Below the pieces are notes generated by a model. That model was not told the DNA's origin, did not search any database, and worked only from the letters and a program-made list of their open reading frames with translations. The translations under genes were made by a program, and so were the position numbers. From Fen-1058 sp964398185 (lineage in GTDB: Bacteria > Chloroflexota > Anaerolineae > Fen-1058), in assembly GCA_964398185.1 (NCBI GenBank), contig CAYNML010000004.1, forward strand, positions 1 through 64,000: DNA of 64,000 nt, written 5' to 3'. Shown piece after piece: positions 48,803 to 57,200 of this stretch; position 1 is the first letter of the stretch; each line of letters begins with the position of its first letter.

Positions 48803-51800
48803 ATGCGCTGCCCTCAATGTGGATTCGAAAATGAAGCGACAGCCAGTCAGTGTGCGCGTTGCCAGTTCGTGTTTCAGTTAGATGGTGTGGCACTGAGCCG
48901 GCTGCGCCGGTATGTGCCCGCCGTCGTGGCCGATAGCGTGTTGTTTGATCAAGAACGGCTGCGCGGCGAGCGGCGTGAAGTAACCATCTTGTTTGTTGAT
49001 GTCGTTAATTTCACCCAGCTGTCCACCTCGTTGGACGCCGAAGCGGTCTTCAACTTGATCAACGGCTTGCTGGGCCGCATGGTTGAGTGCATTCACCGTT
49101 ACGACGGGATGGTCGATAAGTTCATGGGCGACGGCTTAATGGCGGTGTTCGGCGCCCCGATTGCCCACGAAAACGATCCAGAACTGGCTGTGCGTGCCGC
49201 GCTGGACATGCAGCGCGCCGCTGCCGAGTTTGAGCCGGTGGCGCGGGCGCAGGTGGGCGCCCCGCTGCAAATCCGCATCGGCATCAACAGCGGCCCGGCC
49301 ATTGCGGGCGTCATTGGCACGGCGCAGCAGGCGTCGTACACGGTGATTGGCGAGAGTGTTAATCTGGCCGCCCGGCTGCAGGCGGCCGCCCGCCCCGGTG
49401 GCATCCTCGTCAGCGCGCGAGTCTATCAGCAAACGCGCTCCCTATTTGATTTCCAGACCTCTGGCGCCACGCACATCAAGGGCTTTGATCAACCCCTCCT
49501 GGTGTTTGAAGCAGTCAGCGATCGAGCCGAGCCTCTGCCGACACGCGGGATTGCCGGCCTCACGCCAGCGCTGCTGGGCCGCGACGACGAGATGGAACAT
49601 CTGCATCAAATGCTGTCGGCCTTCCTCAACGATCGGCGCGGCCGCTTGATCGTGATTCAGGGCGAGGCCGGGTTGGGCAAGTCGCGTCTGGTGCAGGAAT
49701 GGCTCTCGGCGCCGTTGCCAGTGGCGGCGACCATCTGGCGCGGGCGCGGGCTGCCTTACTTTGAAGGTGTGGGCTATGCGCCGTTTCGTTCTTTGATGGA
49801 GGATGCGCTGCGGCTGAAGGGCGAAGCGGAAGTGTGGGCGGCGCAAGTCACCCCGGCTCTGCGGCCTTTTCTGCGGCAGATTGCGGGTCTGCCGTTGACC
49901 GCGCGCGAAAACCTGGCCCTGCGCAATCTGGAACCGGAACGCGTGAAGCAGCTGACGGCGCTGGCGGTGCGTGAATGGCTGATGACCGAGGCGCGGCAGC
50001 AGCCGCTCATCGTCGTCGTCGACGATTTTCACTGGGCCGATGATCTGTCGCGGGAACTGCTGCAATCGATCGTCAATATCATCGACGAAGTCCCCCTGTT
50101 GTTGTGCGTCATGACGCGCCCCATGCCCAAACGTCCGCTGCGCCTGGACGTGACATCGAGCACGCGGCTGCTGGATGCGCCGGTGCGGCTTGACTTGGAT
50201 CTGAAGCCGCTGTCCGCGCTGCACAGCCGCGCTTTGCTGGGTGATCTGGTGGAGTTGAACGATCTGCCTGAGCCAATCATCGCCACCATTCTGGCCCGGG
50301 CGGAAGGCAATCCCTTCTACATTGAAGAGTTCGTGCGGATGCTGATCGAGAAGGATGCCTTGAAACCTGGCGGCGGCAAATGGCGGGTGGCGACCACCAT
50401 GGAGCTGCGCTCCATCGATGTGCCGACCAGCCTGGGCGGCCTGATGCTCACACGCTTTGATCGCCTGCCCAAGGAATTGCAGCAGGTCCTGCGCGATGCG
50501 TCGGTAATTGGCCTAGAGTTCCCAGCGCGTTTGTTGGAGGAAGTGGAGCGCCGCCTGCACGGTACCGCCACGGCTGCGCCCATGTTGGAGCGCCTGGTGG
50601 AATTGGGCATGCTGATCCCGCGGCATGCCGCCGCCGAGCCGACGTATGCCTTTACGCACGTATTGACGCAGGAAACCATCTACAACAGTCTCTTGCACAG
50701 CCAGCGGCCCAGCCTGCACCGCACCGTGGCCGAAAGCATCGAATTTCTCTTCTCGGACGAAGTGATGAATCAGGCCGAGTCGCTGGCCTTGCATTACGAT
50801 CGCGCCCGGGTGCGTGACCGCGCCATGCTGTATTCCGTGCTGGCCGGCAACCGCGCCAAGGCGCGCTTTGCCAACTACGAAGCCATTGAGCACTACAGCC
50901 GCGCTTTGCAGCTGGCGCAGCATTTGAGCGGACATGAATCGGCCCGCTGGCAGGCGGCCATCGGGCTGGGGGATGTCGAGCAGCTCATCGGCGAGTACGA
51001 AGAGGCAGCGGCTTTCTATCAGGCCATGCTGGAGGAGTGGACGGGAGCTACGTCCGAAGATCGCGCCTGGGCCATGTTGAAACTGGGCCAGGTGTGGGAT
51101 AAGCGGGGCGATCTACACGAGGCTGATAATTGGCTGCAGCAGGCGCTCAGGCAGCTGGACCAAGTGCGCGGCACAGCCGCTGAACTGCGCGGACAGGTTT
51201 ACTCCGAGCTTGGCTGGTTGAGCTTGCGGCGCGGCGATCTGTCGGCCGCCCAGCAATGGCTGGAGCAGGGTCTGGCGTTAGTGCAGCAGACGTCCTACTA
51301 CAGCGTTCATTCGTCCATCTTGAACCGGCTGGGTGCGGTCTACTACAATCGCGGCCAGTGGGCCGAAGCGGTCTTTTACGTGGAACAAGCTTTGACCCTG
51401 CGCGAGAAGTTGGGCGACGTGGTGGGGTATGCCCGCTCGCTCAACAATCTGGGCATTCTCAAATGGGCCAGCGGCGACTGGGATGGCGCGCAGTCGGACT
51501 ACCAGCGGGCTGTGGAGATGCATGAAAGCATCGGCGAAGCCGAAGGGCTGGTGCAAGCCGGGACGAACCTGGGGCTGCTATATACCGATCGGGGCGACTG
51601 GATCCGCGCTGAAGCCATGCTGCAGCGCAGCCTGGCGATCGCGCAGCGTATCGCCCATCCTTACGAGCTGGCCACCTCGCACATGAACCTGGGACGGTTG
51701 TATCTTTTCCAGGAGCGCTGGCAGGACAGCACGCGGCACCTTACCGCGGCGGTGAACCTGTACGAAGAAGCCGGCGCCCGCGAAAACTTCAACCTGAAGG

Positions 51801-52216
51801 ACACCTACTATTTGCAGGGTGTCTTGGCGCTGGAACAGGGGCAGACTGACGCCGCACAGCAGTGGGCGAAACGCAGCCTGGACTTGCTGCGTGAAGCGAC
51901 GCGGACCGATCAGGGCAGCTCGCCGGAGTGGGGCAACTACGAAGTGCTGACCGGTCGGATTTCTCTAGCCAAACGCGACCTGGCTGGAGCGCAACGCCAT
52001 CTGGATCGGGCCGTGACGATTTTGCAAAATGGCGGACAGGCCATTGAAGCCGCACGCGCTTTGTACTGGCGCGGGCGGCTGGCGCTGAGCCAGAACCGCG
52101 CCAATGAAGCGCGCCAGGATTTTGAAGCCAGCCGCATCATTCTGGAGCAGCTGGGCGCCGCAGCCGATTTGCCGCGTGTGCTCAAGCAGCTGGCTGAGTT
52201 GCAGCAAGGTCCCTGA
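48803..52216 (+). CDS. Zinc-ribbon adenylate cyclase / AAA ATPase / TPR signalling protein
   Basis: A 1137-residue multidomain protein. Cys3, 6, 17, 20 form a zinc ribbon. A class III nucleotide cyclase domain (about 55-240) has metal-binding Asp66 and Asp110 (VDKFMGDG), Lys106, and Asn187/Arg191 (SVNLAARL), so it should be active, with Thr180 favouring ATP over GTP. An AAA/NTPase domain (265-600) has Walker A GEAGLGKS from Gly287 and Walker B VVVDDFHW. From ~670 to the end there are about ten TPR units. Such proteins couple cAMP formation to protein interactions; the input signal is unknown. Confidence 0.92.
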   Translation: MRCPQCGFENEATASQCARCQFVFQLDGVALSRLRRYVPAVVADSVLFDQERLRGERREVTILFVDVVNFTQLSTSLDAEAVFNLINGLLGRMVECIHRYDGMVDKFMGDGLMAVFGAPIAHENDPELAVRAALDMQRAAAEFEPVARAQVGAPLQIRIGINSGPAIAGVIGTAQQASYTVIGESVNLAARLQAAARPGGILVSARVYQQTRSLFDFQTSGATHIKGFDQPLLVFEAVSDRAEPLPTRGIAGLTPALLGRDDEMEHLHQMLSAFLNDRRGRLIVIQGEAGLGKSRLVQEWLSAPLPVAATIWRGRGLPYFEGVGYAPFRSLMEDALRLKGEAEVWAAQVTPALRPFLRQIAGLPLTARENLALRNLEPERVKQLTALAVREWLMTEARQQPLIVVVDDFHWADDLSRELLQSIVNIIDEVPLLLCVMTRPMPKRPLRLDVTSSTRLLDAPVRLDLDLKPLSALHSRALLGDLVELNDLPEPIIATILARAEGNPFYIEEFVRMLIEKDALKPGGGKWRVATTMELRSIDVPTSLGGLMLTRFDRLPKELQQVLRDASVIGLEFPARLLEEVERRLHGTATAAPMLERLVELGMLIPRHAAAEPTYAFTHVLTQETIYNSLLHSQRPSLHRTVAESIEFLFSDEVMNQAESLALHYDRARVRDRAMLYSVLAGNRAKARFANYEAIEHYSRALQLAQHLSGHESARWQAAIGLGDVEQLIGEYEEAAAFYQAMLEEWTGATSEDRAWAMLKLGQVWDKRGDLHEADNWLQQALRQLDQVRGTAAELRGQVYSELGWLSLRRGDLSAAQQWLEQGLALVQQTSYYSVHSSILNRLGAVYYNRGQWAEAVFYVEQALTLREKLGDVVGYARSLNNLGILKWASGDWDGAQSDYQRAVEMHESIGEAEGLVQAGTNLGLLYTDRGDWIRAEAMLQRSLAIAQRIAHPYELATSHMNLGRLYLFQERWQDSTRHLTAAVNLYEEAGARENFNLKDTYYLQGVLALEQGQTDAAQQWAKRSLDLLREATRTDQGSSPEWGNYEVLTGRISLAKRDLAGAQRHLDRAVTILQNGGQAIEAARALYWRGRLALSQNRANEARQDFEASRIILEQLGAAADLPRVLKQLAELQQGP

Positions 52217-52242
52217 CAGTAGGGCAGATATCAGCAAAATTG

Positions 52243-52278
52243 CCACGCCCCGGCCAACTGGCCGGGGCGTGGTTCTTT
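52243..52278. terminator. Bidirectional terminator
   Basis: Perfect 14-bp stem CCACGCCCCGGCCA / TGGCCGGGGCGTGG with a minimal loop, followed by TTCTTT. It lies between convergent genes and can serve both. Confidence 0.88.
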
Positions 52279-52310
52279 AGGAGGAGAAGAGTCGGGATTG
52301 ATTGGGGCGG

Positions 52311-54158
52311 TTATTCGTTGACATCCACCCAGTTATTGATGCCGACGGCGGCTGTGGCCGACGGCACGTTCTGCAAATTGTAGAACGCTTCGGCGAAGAC
52401 GGCGCTCTCGGTATTGCCCGACCAGGAGGCATACCCGCCCGACCAGGAAGCGTAACCGCCTGACCAGGAAGCGTAACCGCCTGACCAGGAGGCATAGCCG
52501 CCTGACCACGAAGCGTAGCCGCCCGACCAGGTCGCATACCCACCCGACCATGTCGCGTAACCACCCGACCACGTTGCATAACCACCCGACCATGAGGCAT
52601 AGCCGCCTGACCAGTTGGTGTCACCGCCCGACCAAGTGGCATAGCCGCCTGACCACGAAGCGTAGCCGCCCGACCAGGTCGCATACCCACCCGACCAGGT
52701 CGCATAGCCGTCACCGCGCAGTTCAAACTCACCCGTTTCCGGATTCCATTCGGTGTAACCCTCATAGTGCTGGGTCCCGTTCAGGTCGGCCTGGATATCC
52801 ATGCCCTGGTTGGCGACGCCTTCAATGTTGGTGGAGACGGCTTCCGGCGCCCAGACGCGACCCGCGCCCTGTTGCCAGATGCTGTAGGCCATTTCGCCGG
52901 TGGCTTCGCTGAACTGCGGACGGGCCGTCATGCTGAGGCGGTACTTCACCTGATCCGGCGTCAAATTGGGCTGCTCGTGCAGCATCAGCGCCGCAATGCC
53001 CGAAACCACGGCTGCCGACATCGATGTGCCGCTCATCTTGAAATAGGTGCCGCGAATACGATTTTCAGGGTAGTGCTGCGCCAGGTAACTGCCATTCCGC
53101 ATCAGCGACGACATGTGCGCGCCCGGCGCAATCACATCCGGCTTCACAAAGGCGTCCAGCGTAGGGCCGGCCGCCGAGAACGGCGGGATGTAATCGTCGC
53201 CGAAGTCGGTCGGGGTGTAGTTGTCCGTGAAGGAGCCCACCGTGATGATGTACGGGGTGTTGCCCGGCACGCCCACGCTCAGCGGCTCAGGACCATCGTT
53301 GCCCGCGCTGGCGATGACCACAATGCCGGCCTGCCACGCCGCCATCACCGCCAGATTGTAGGGATCGACCCAGTACGGTGCGACCGGTGTGGCATACATG
53401 GACATGTTCAGCACTTTGATGTCATACTCGTCTTTATGCTCCACCACCCAGTTGATGCCGCGGAGGACATCAGCGTAGGTGCCCATGCCGGTGTTGTCCA
53501 GCACCCGCACCGAAACGAAGTTCACGGCCGGGGCAATGCCCACAAAGTGGCCGTGTTCCCGGTCGCTGTTGCCGATGATGCCCGCCACATGCGTGCCGTG
53601 CCCGTTGGGGTCGCGCGGCGACTTGAGCAGACGCGGGGAGGCGTAGACCTTGTTGTTGATGGCATCGTAATAGGCCAGGTAGCGATCCTGCCACTGGCCG
53701 GGGGCCAAGCGCAGGCTGACAAAGGTCGGATCGATGCCGGTGTCGAGCGTAGCGACAGTGACGCCTTGCCCCAGGTTGCCGGTGGCCCAGACTTGATCGG
53801 CCCCCACGACTTTGGCGTAATCGAAGGTCACATTGTCACTGCCAGTCATTTGTGGACTGAACGTCTCGCCCACCATCTTGACCTGGCGATCCGGCATGAC
53901 GCTCAGCACGCCCTGGGTGCGCATCAGCCGGGCCAGGCTAGCCTGGGGCACATCGGCTACCACCGCGTTGATGATGCCGATCTTGTCGGTCACGCGCCCG
54001 CCGTTGGCGGTCACGGCCTGTGACGCCGCCTCCAGTGTAGTGCCGCGCACGATGACGCGCAGGGTGGGAGCGGCGGCTACCGCGCCACCCAAGGACGTGG
54101 TTACCAGCGCCACCACCGTCAACAGTGCAAAAAACCGGAAAAACTTGAGATGCTTCAT
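52311..54158 (-). CDS. S8 family subtilisin-like protease with WSGG heptad repeats
   Basis: A 615-residue secreted serine protease. Signal peptide 1-30 (cleavage near AVAAA), inhibitor I9-like propeptide (~31-95), then the subtilase domain. The catalytic triad is Asp139 (ATLDTGID), His187 (NGHGTHVAG) and Ser379 (SGTSMSAA), with oxyanion Asn287 (SAGNDGP). After ~475 the chain has 14 copies of a 7-residue motif YA(T/S)WSGG and ends in a 30-residue hydrophilic/hydrophobic tail. The repeat may be a cell-wall or surface-binding spacer (inference). A GGAGG-like site (AAGGAGGC) precedes the ATG. Confidence 0.93.
   Translation of the reverse strand: MKHLKFFRFFALLTVVALVTTSLGGAVAAAPTLRVIVRGTTLEAASQAVTANGGRVTDKIGIINAVVADVPQASLARLMRTQGVLSVMPDRQVKMVGETFSPQMTGSDNVTFDYAKVVGADQVWATGNLGQGVTVATLDTGIDPTFVSLRLAPGQWQDRYLAYYDAINNKVYASPRLLKSPRDPNGHGTHVAGIIGNSDREHGHFVGIAPAVNFVSVRVLDNTGMGTYADVLRGINWVVEHKDEYDIKVLNMSMYATPVAPYWVDPYNLAVMAAWQAGIVVIASAGNDGPEPLSVGVPGNTPYIITVGSFTDNYTPTDFGDDYIPPFSAAGPTLDAFVKPDVIAPGAHMSSLMRNGSYLAQHYPENRIRGTYFKMSGTSMSAAVVSGIAALMLHEQPNLTPDQVKYRLSMTARPQFSEATGEMAYSIWQQGAGRVWAPEAVSTNIEGVANQGMDIQADLNGTQHYEGYTEWNPETGEFELRGDGYATWSGGYATWSGGYASWSGGYATWSGGDTNWSGGYASWSGGYATWSGGYATWSGGYATWSGGYASWSGGYASWSGGYASWSGGYASWSGGYASWSGNTESAVFAEAFYNLQNVPSATAAVGINNWVDVNE
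52413..52706. repeat. 14 x 21-bp in-frame repeat encoding YA(T/S)WSGG
   Basis: Fourteen consecutive 21-bp units within the protease gene. One unit (the fifth) is DTNWSGG. Only third-base and Thr/Ser changes distinguish units, indicating recent expansion and strong selection on the Trp-Ser-Gly-Gly core. Confidence 0.95.
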
Positions 54159-54331
54159 GGTGCCTCCTTATGATAAACAGGAAAAATCGTAACTTAACTG
54201 TAACTTTCACTTCCATCATAGCATACTCAAAGATCGCGTATATGGGATTGGAGTACTGTTGGGAGATCGTTGGGAGCGTTTCCGGGGGGCTTTTCGAGTA
54301 TAATTCGGTCAGCGCACTGAGGAGGTTTGGC

Positions 54332-54715
54332 ATGACCGTCAACAATTCCGACCGCCGCTCCCCCGGCTTCTGGATGAATCTCATCAATTCCTTCCGCATC
54401 GCCTGGAGATTGCTCTGGGATCGCCAGGTACCCATGAGCGCCAAGGCTGTGCCCATCTTGACGGTGCTGTACGTCCTGTCGCCCATCGATTTCCTGCCAG
54501 ACATATTTGTCGGGCTGGGACAACTGGACGATTTGGCCCTGTTATTACTGGGCACACAGTTGTTCATCGCCGTGTCGCCCAAGGACATTGTGGCCCGTCT
54601 CCGCGCCGAGATTGAAGGCCGCTCGCCCGACAGCGGCTGGACGGTGACGGGCAGCCAGCCGCACGATCCCGATCAGCCCCGTTCCTCGGCCTCCGATGAG
54701 ATCATCGACGGCTAA
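54332..54715 (+). CDS. YkvA family (DUF1232) membrane protein
   Basis: A 127-residue protein with the DUF1232 signature AKAVPILTVLYVLSPIDFLPD followed by GLGQLDDLALLLLGTQLFIA. Function is unknown; members are membrane-associated. The start at 54332 has GAGGAGG 7 nt upstream; the frame extends upstream but into non-coding sequence. Its last 20 bp overlap the phosphoesterase gene. Confidence 0.85.
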   Translation: MTVNNSDRRSPGFWMNLINSFRIAWRLLWDRQVPMSAKAVPILTVLYVLSPIDFLPDIFVGLGQLDDLALLLLGTQLFIAVSPKDIVARLRAEIEGRSPDSGWTVTGSQPHDPDQPRSSASDEIIDG

Positions 54716-55895
54716 GGCGGCCCTGCGCCGCACCCGATCGATCTGGCCCGGCCTCATCGTGCTGCTGATCTTCACCGGCGGCGCGGCACTGACGCGCGGG
54801 CCGTATTTGCAATCGGTGACGCCGACCAGCGCCATTATCGTGTGGCGCACCGATCAAGCTGGCAGCAGCCGGGTCGATTACGGTGTGGGGGACTACACTC
54901 ACTCGCTTGCCCTCCCTGACCCGACGACCGAGCACGTCGTCACGCTGACCGATTTGATCACCGGCACGGAAGTGCTGTATCGCGTCTCGACCGGCGGTGT
55001 CGAATTGGCGAGCGGGGCCTTTCGGACCGCCGCCGGAACCGATCGGGCTTTTAGCTTTGCCGCATTGGGCGATAGTGGTATCGGCTCCACAGCGCAGTAT
55101 TCCATCGCCGAGCGGATCGTGACACTCGATCCCGAGTTTGTGCTGCACACCGGCGATGTGGTTTATCCCGACGGACAAGCCGCCGGCTACGATCCGTTTT
55201 TCTTCCAACCGTATCAAGCCCTGGCGCGTCGCGCGCCCGTCTACCCCACGCTGGGCAATCACGATTATCACACGCAGCGCGGCCAGCCGTATTTGGACGC
55301 CTTCTATCTGCCGCGCAATAACCCGGCCAACACCGAGCGTTACTACTCGTTCGATTGGGGCAACGCGCACTTCACCGCGCTCGACTTCAACACCGGCCCT
55401 GATGCGGCGCAGCTGGAATGGTTGCAGAACGATCTGGCAGCCACGGACAAGTTGTGGAAGATCGTCTTCTATCATCAAGCCATTTACAGTTCCGGGCCGC
55501 ACGGTTACGAAAGTTGGGTCGAGGCCAAACGTGCGCTGCTGGCGCCGATCTTTGAGGAATTCCACGTGGATCTGGTCCTCAACGGCCACGATCACGACTA
55601 CGAGCGCACGCTGCCCATCAACGGCGTGCTCTATATCGTCACGGGCGGCGGCGGCGGGCCGTTGTATCAAGTGAATCCGCAGCCGTTCAGCGCGTATGCC
55701 GAATCGACGTATCACGCGCTCTTCGTCACCGTGGAGGGCTGCGCCCTGACGGTGATGGCCATCAAGCCGGACGGCACACTATTCGACGCAACGACGCTGA
55801 CCAAGACCTGCATCGCGCCGACGCCCGCACCTGAGCCGACACCTGTTATCGAACTCGACGGGCAGGTCTTCCTGCCGGTGATCTGGAAGCGATAG
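54696..55895 (+). CDS. Secreted metallophosphoesterase (purple acid phosphatase-like)
   Basis: A 399-residue exported protein. A signal/anchor (about 15-35) precedes a fibronectin-like N-terminal domain (GPYLQSVTPTSAIIVWRTD, 38-120), then the metallophosphatase core: LGDSG, HTGDVVY, LGNHDYH, VFYHQAIYSSG and LNGHDHDYER. These are the metal ligands of calcineurin-like purple acid phosphatases. It ends with a Pro/Thr linker and a short hydrophobic tail (VFLPVIWKR), as in the YGLPXXX-like ends of surface proteins. It probably releases phosphate outside the cell. Confidence 0.9.
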   Translation: MRSSTAKAALRRTRSIWPGLIVLLIFTGGAALTRGPYLQSVTPTSAIIVWRTDQAGSSRVDYGVGDYTHSLALPDPTTEHVVTLTDLITGTEVLYRVSTGGVELASGAFRTAAGTDRAFSFAALGDSGIGSTAQYSIAERIVTLDPEFVLHTGDVVYPDGQAAGYDPFFFQPYQALARRAPVYPTLGNHDYHTQRGQPYLDAFYLPRNNPANTERYYSFDWGNAHFTALDFNTGPDAAQLEWLQNDLAATDKLWKIVFYHQAIYSSGPHGYESWVEAKRALLAPIFEEFHVDLVLNGHDHDYERTLPINGVLYIVTGGGGGPLYQVNPQPFSAYAESTYHALFVTVEGCALTVMAIKPDGTLFDATTLTKTCIAPTPAPEPTPVIELDGQVFLPVIWKR

Positions 55896-55897
55896 CG

Positions 55898-57124
55898 ATG
55901 ACCAAAGTCAACGTGCTGCATTTTGCCGACATCCACATCGGCATGGAGAATTACGGGCACATCGATGCGGCCACGGGCATCAACAGCCGCGTGATCGATT
56001 TTCTGCGCCGTCTCGATGAGGTGATCGATTACGGCCTGGGCCGCGACGTCGATCTGGTGATCTTCGCGGGCGATGCCTTCAAGACGCGCGATCCCAGCCC
56101 CACGTTGCAGCGCGAATTTGCGCGGCGCGTGAAGCGCTTCGTCGATGCGAATGTCCCCGTCGTGATGCTGGTGGGCAATCACGATCTGCCCGCGATGGAG
56201 AAGAAAGCCAGCAGCATCGACATCTATCGCACGCTGGGTGTGCCGCATGTGCTCATCGGCTGGGAAGAAGCGCGGCATGTGATCGAGACGAAGCGCGGCC
56301 GGGTGCAAGTGGCGACCGCGCCGTATCCGATGCGCAATCGTTTGCTGGCGCAGGCCGAGCATCGCGGCAAATCGATCGAGGAACTGGATAAGTCGCTGCA
56401 GGACATCGTCGGCGATAACGTCCGCGCGCTGGCCGAGCAGCTTGATCCCGCGCTGCCCGCGATCCTGACCGGACACTTCACCGTGTCCGGCGCGACCTAT
56501 GGCTCGGAGCGCAGCGTGATGATCGGGCGCGATGTGGCCGTGTTGAAGAGCGTGCTCAGCGACGGCCCGTGGGATTACGTGGCGCTCGGCCATATTCACA
56601 AACATCAGAACTTGAATGAAGGCCGCTATCCGGCGCTGGTGTATTCGGGCAGTCTGGAGCGCATCGACTTCGGCGAAGAGAAGGAAGCGAAGGGCTTTTG
56701 CTGGATCGAACTGGAGAAAGGCAACACCACGTGGCAGTTCGTCGAGGTCAACGCGCGGCCCTTCGTGACGATCAACCTCGACGTGCGCGAGGAGGACGAT
56801 CCGACGCTGGCGGCGCAGGCCGCGCTGGCGCAATATGATCTAGCGGATGCCATCGTGCGCGTCAACGTGCGGCTGCGCCCCGAGCAGGACGCCAGCCTGC
56901 GCGAGAAGGACCTGCGTGCGGCGCTGCGCGGCGCGGACTACATCGCCGCCATCAACCGCCAGGCCGATCGCGAAGTGCGTGAACGGTTGGGTGGCCTCTC
57001 GCCCGAAGGTATGACGCCGAAGCAGCTTCTGGAGAAGTATCTGTTTGCTAAGAACGTTGATGATGATCGTATTGATCTATTGGTCAAACATGCAGAGAAA
57101 ATCTTTGAAGTGACAAATGAATGA
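55898..57124 (+). CDS. sbcD: DNA repair exonuclease SbcD/Mre11
   Basis: A 408-residue nuclease subunit. Mre11 phosphoesterase motifs appear in order: HFADIHIG, IFAGDAFKTRD, MLVGNHDLP, LTGHFTVSG and ALGHIHKHQ. The C-terminal ~110 residues form the capping/SbcC-binding region. It works with SbcC (gene at 57201) to open hairpin and blocked DNA ends. The gene begins 2 nt after the phosphatase stop. Confidence 0.94.
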   Translation: MTKVNVLHFADIHIGMENYGHIDAATGINSRVIDFLRRLDEVIDYGLGRDVDLVIFAGDAFKTRDPSPTLQREFARRVKRFVDANVPVVMLVGNHDLPAMEKKASSIDIYRTLGVPHVLIGWEEARHVIETKRGRVQVATAPYPMRNRLLAQAEHRGKSIEELDKSLQDIVGDNVRALAEQLDPALPAILTGHFTVSGATYGSERSVMIGRDVAVLKSVLSDGPWDYVALGHIHKHQNLNEGRYPALVYSGSLERIDFGEEKEAKGFCWIELEKGNTTWQFVEVNARPFVTINLDVREEDDPTLAAQAALAQYDLADAIVRVNVRLRPEQDASLREKDLRAALRGADYIAAINRQADREVRERLGGLSPEGMTPKQLLEKYLFAKNVDDDRIDLLVKHAEKIFEVTNE

Positions 57125-57137
57125 TGACAAATGATAA

Positions 57138-57200
57138 AGGTTTGCTTCCATTGTTGATCGTGAGTCATTGTTCATTGCGCATTGTTAATTGTTCATTGTC
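57138..57200. repeat. TTGTTCATTG word array
   Basis: The sbcD-sbcC spacer has repeated ATTGTTCATTG and GCGCATTGTTAATTG words. The same words occur in reverse at 6372-6405 at the start of the NuoN-like gene. Confidence 0.6.

Noticed and set aside
52767..54023. 418-codon plus-strand frame opposite the subtilase
   Set aside because: The subtilase has a complete triad on the minus strand; the plus frame is His/Arg/Val/Gly-rich noise.
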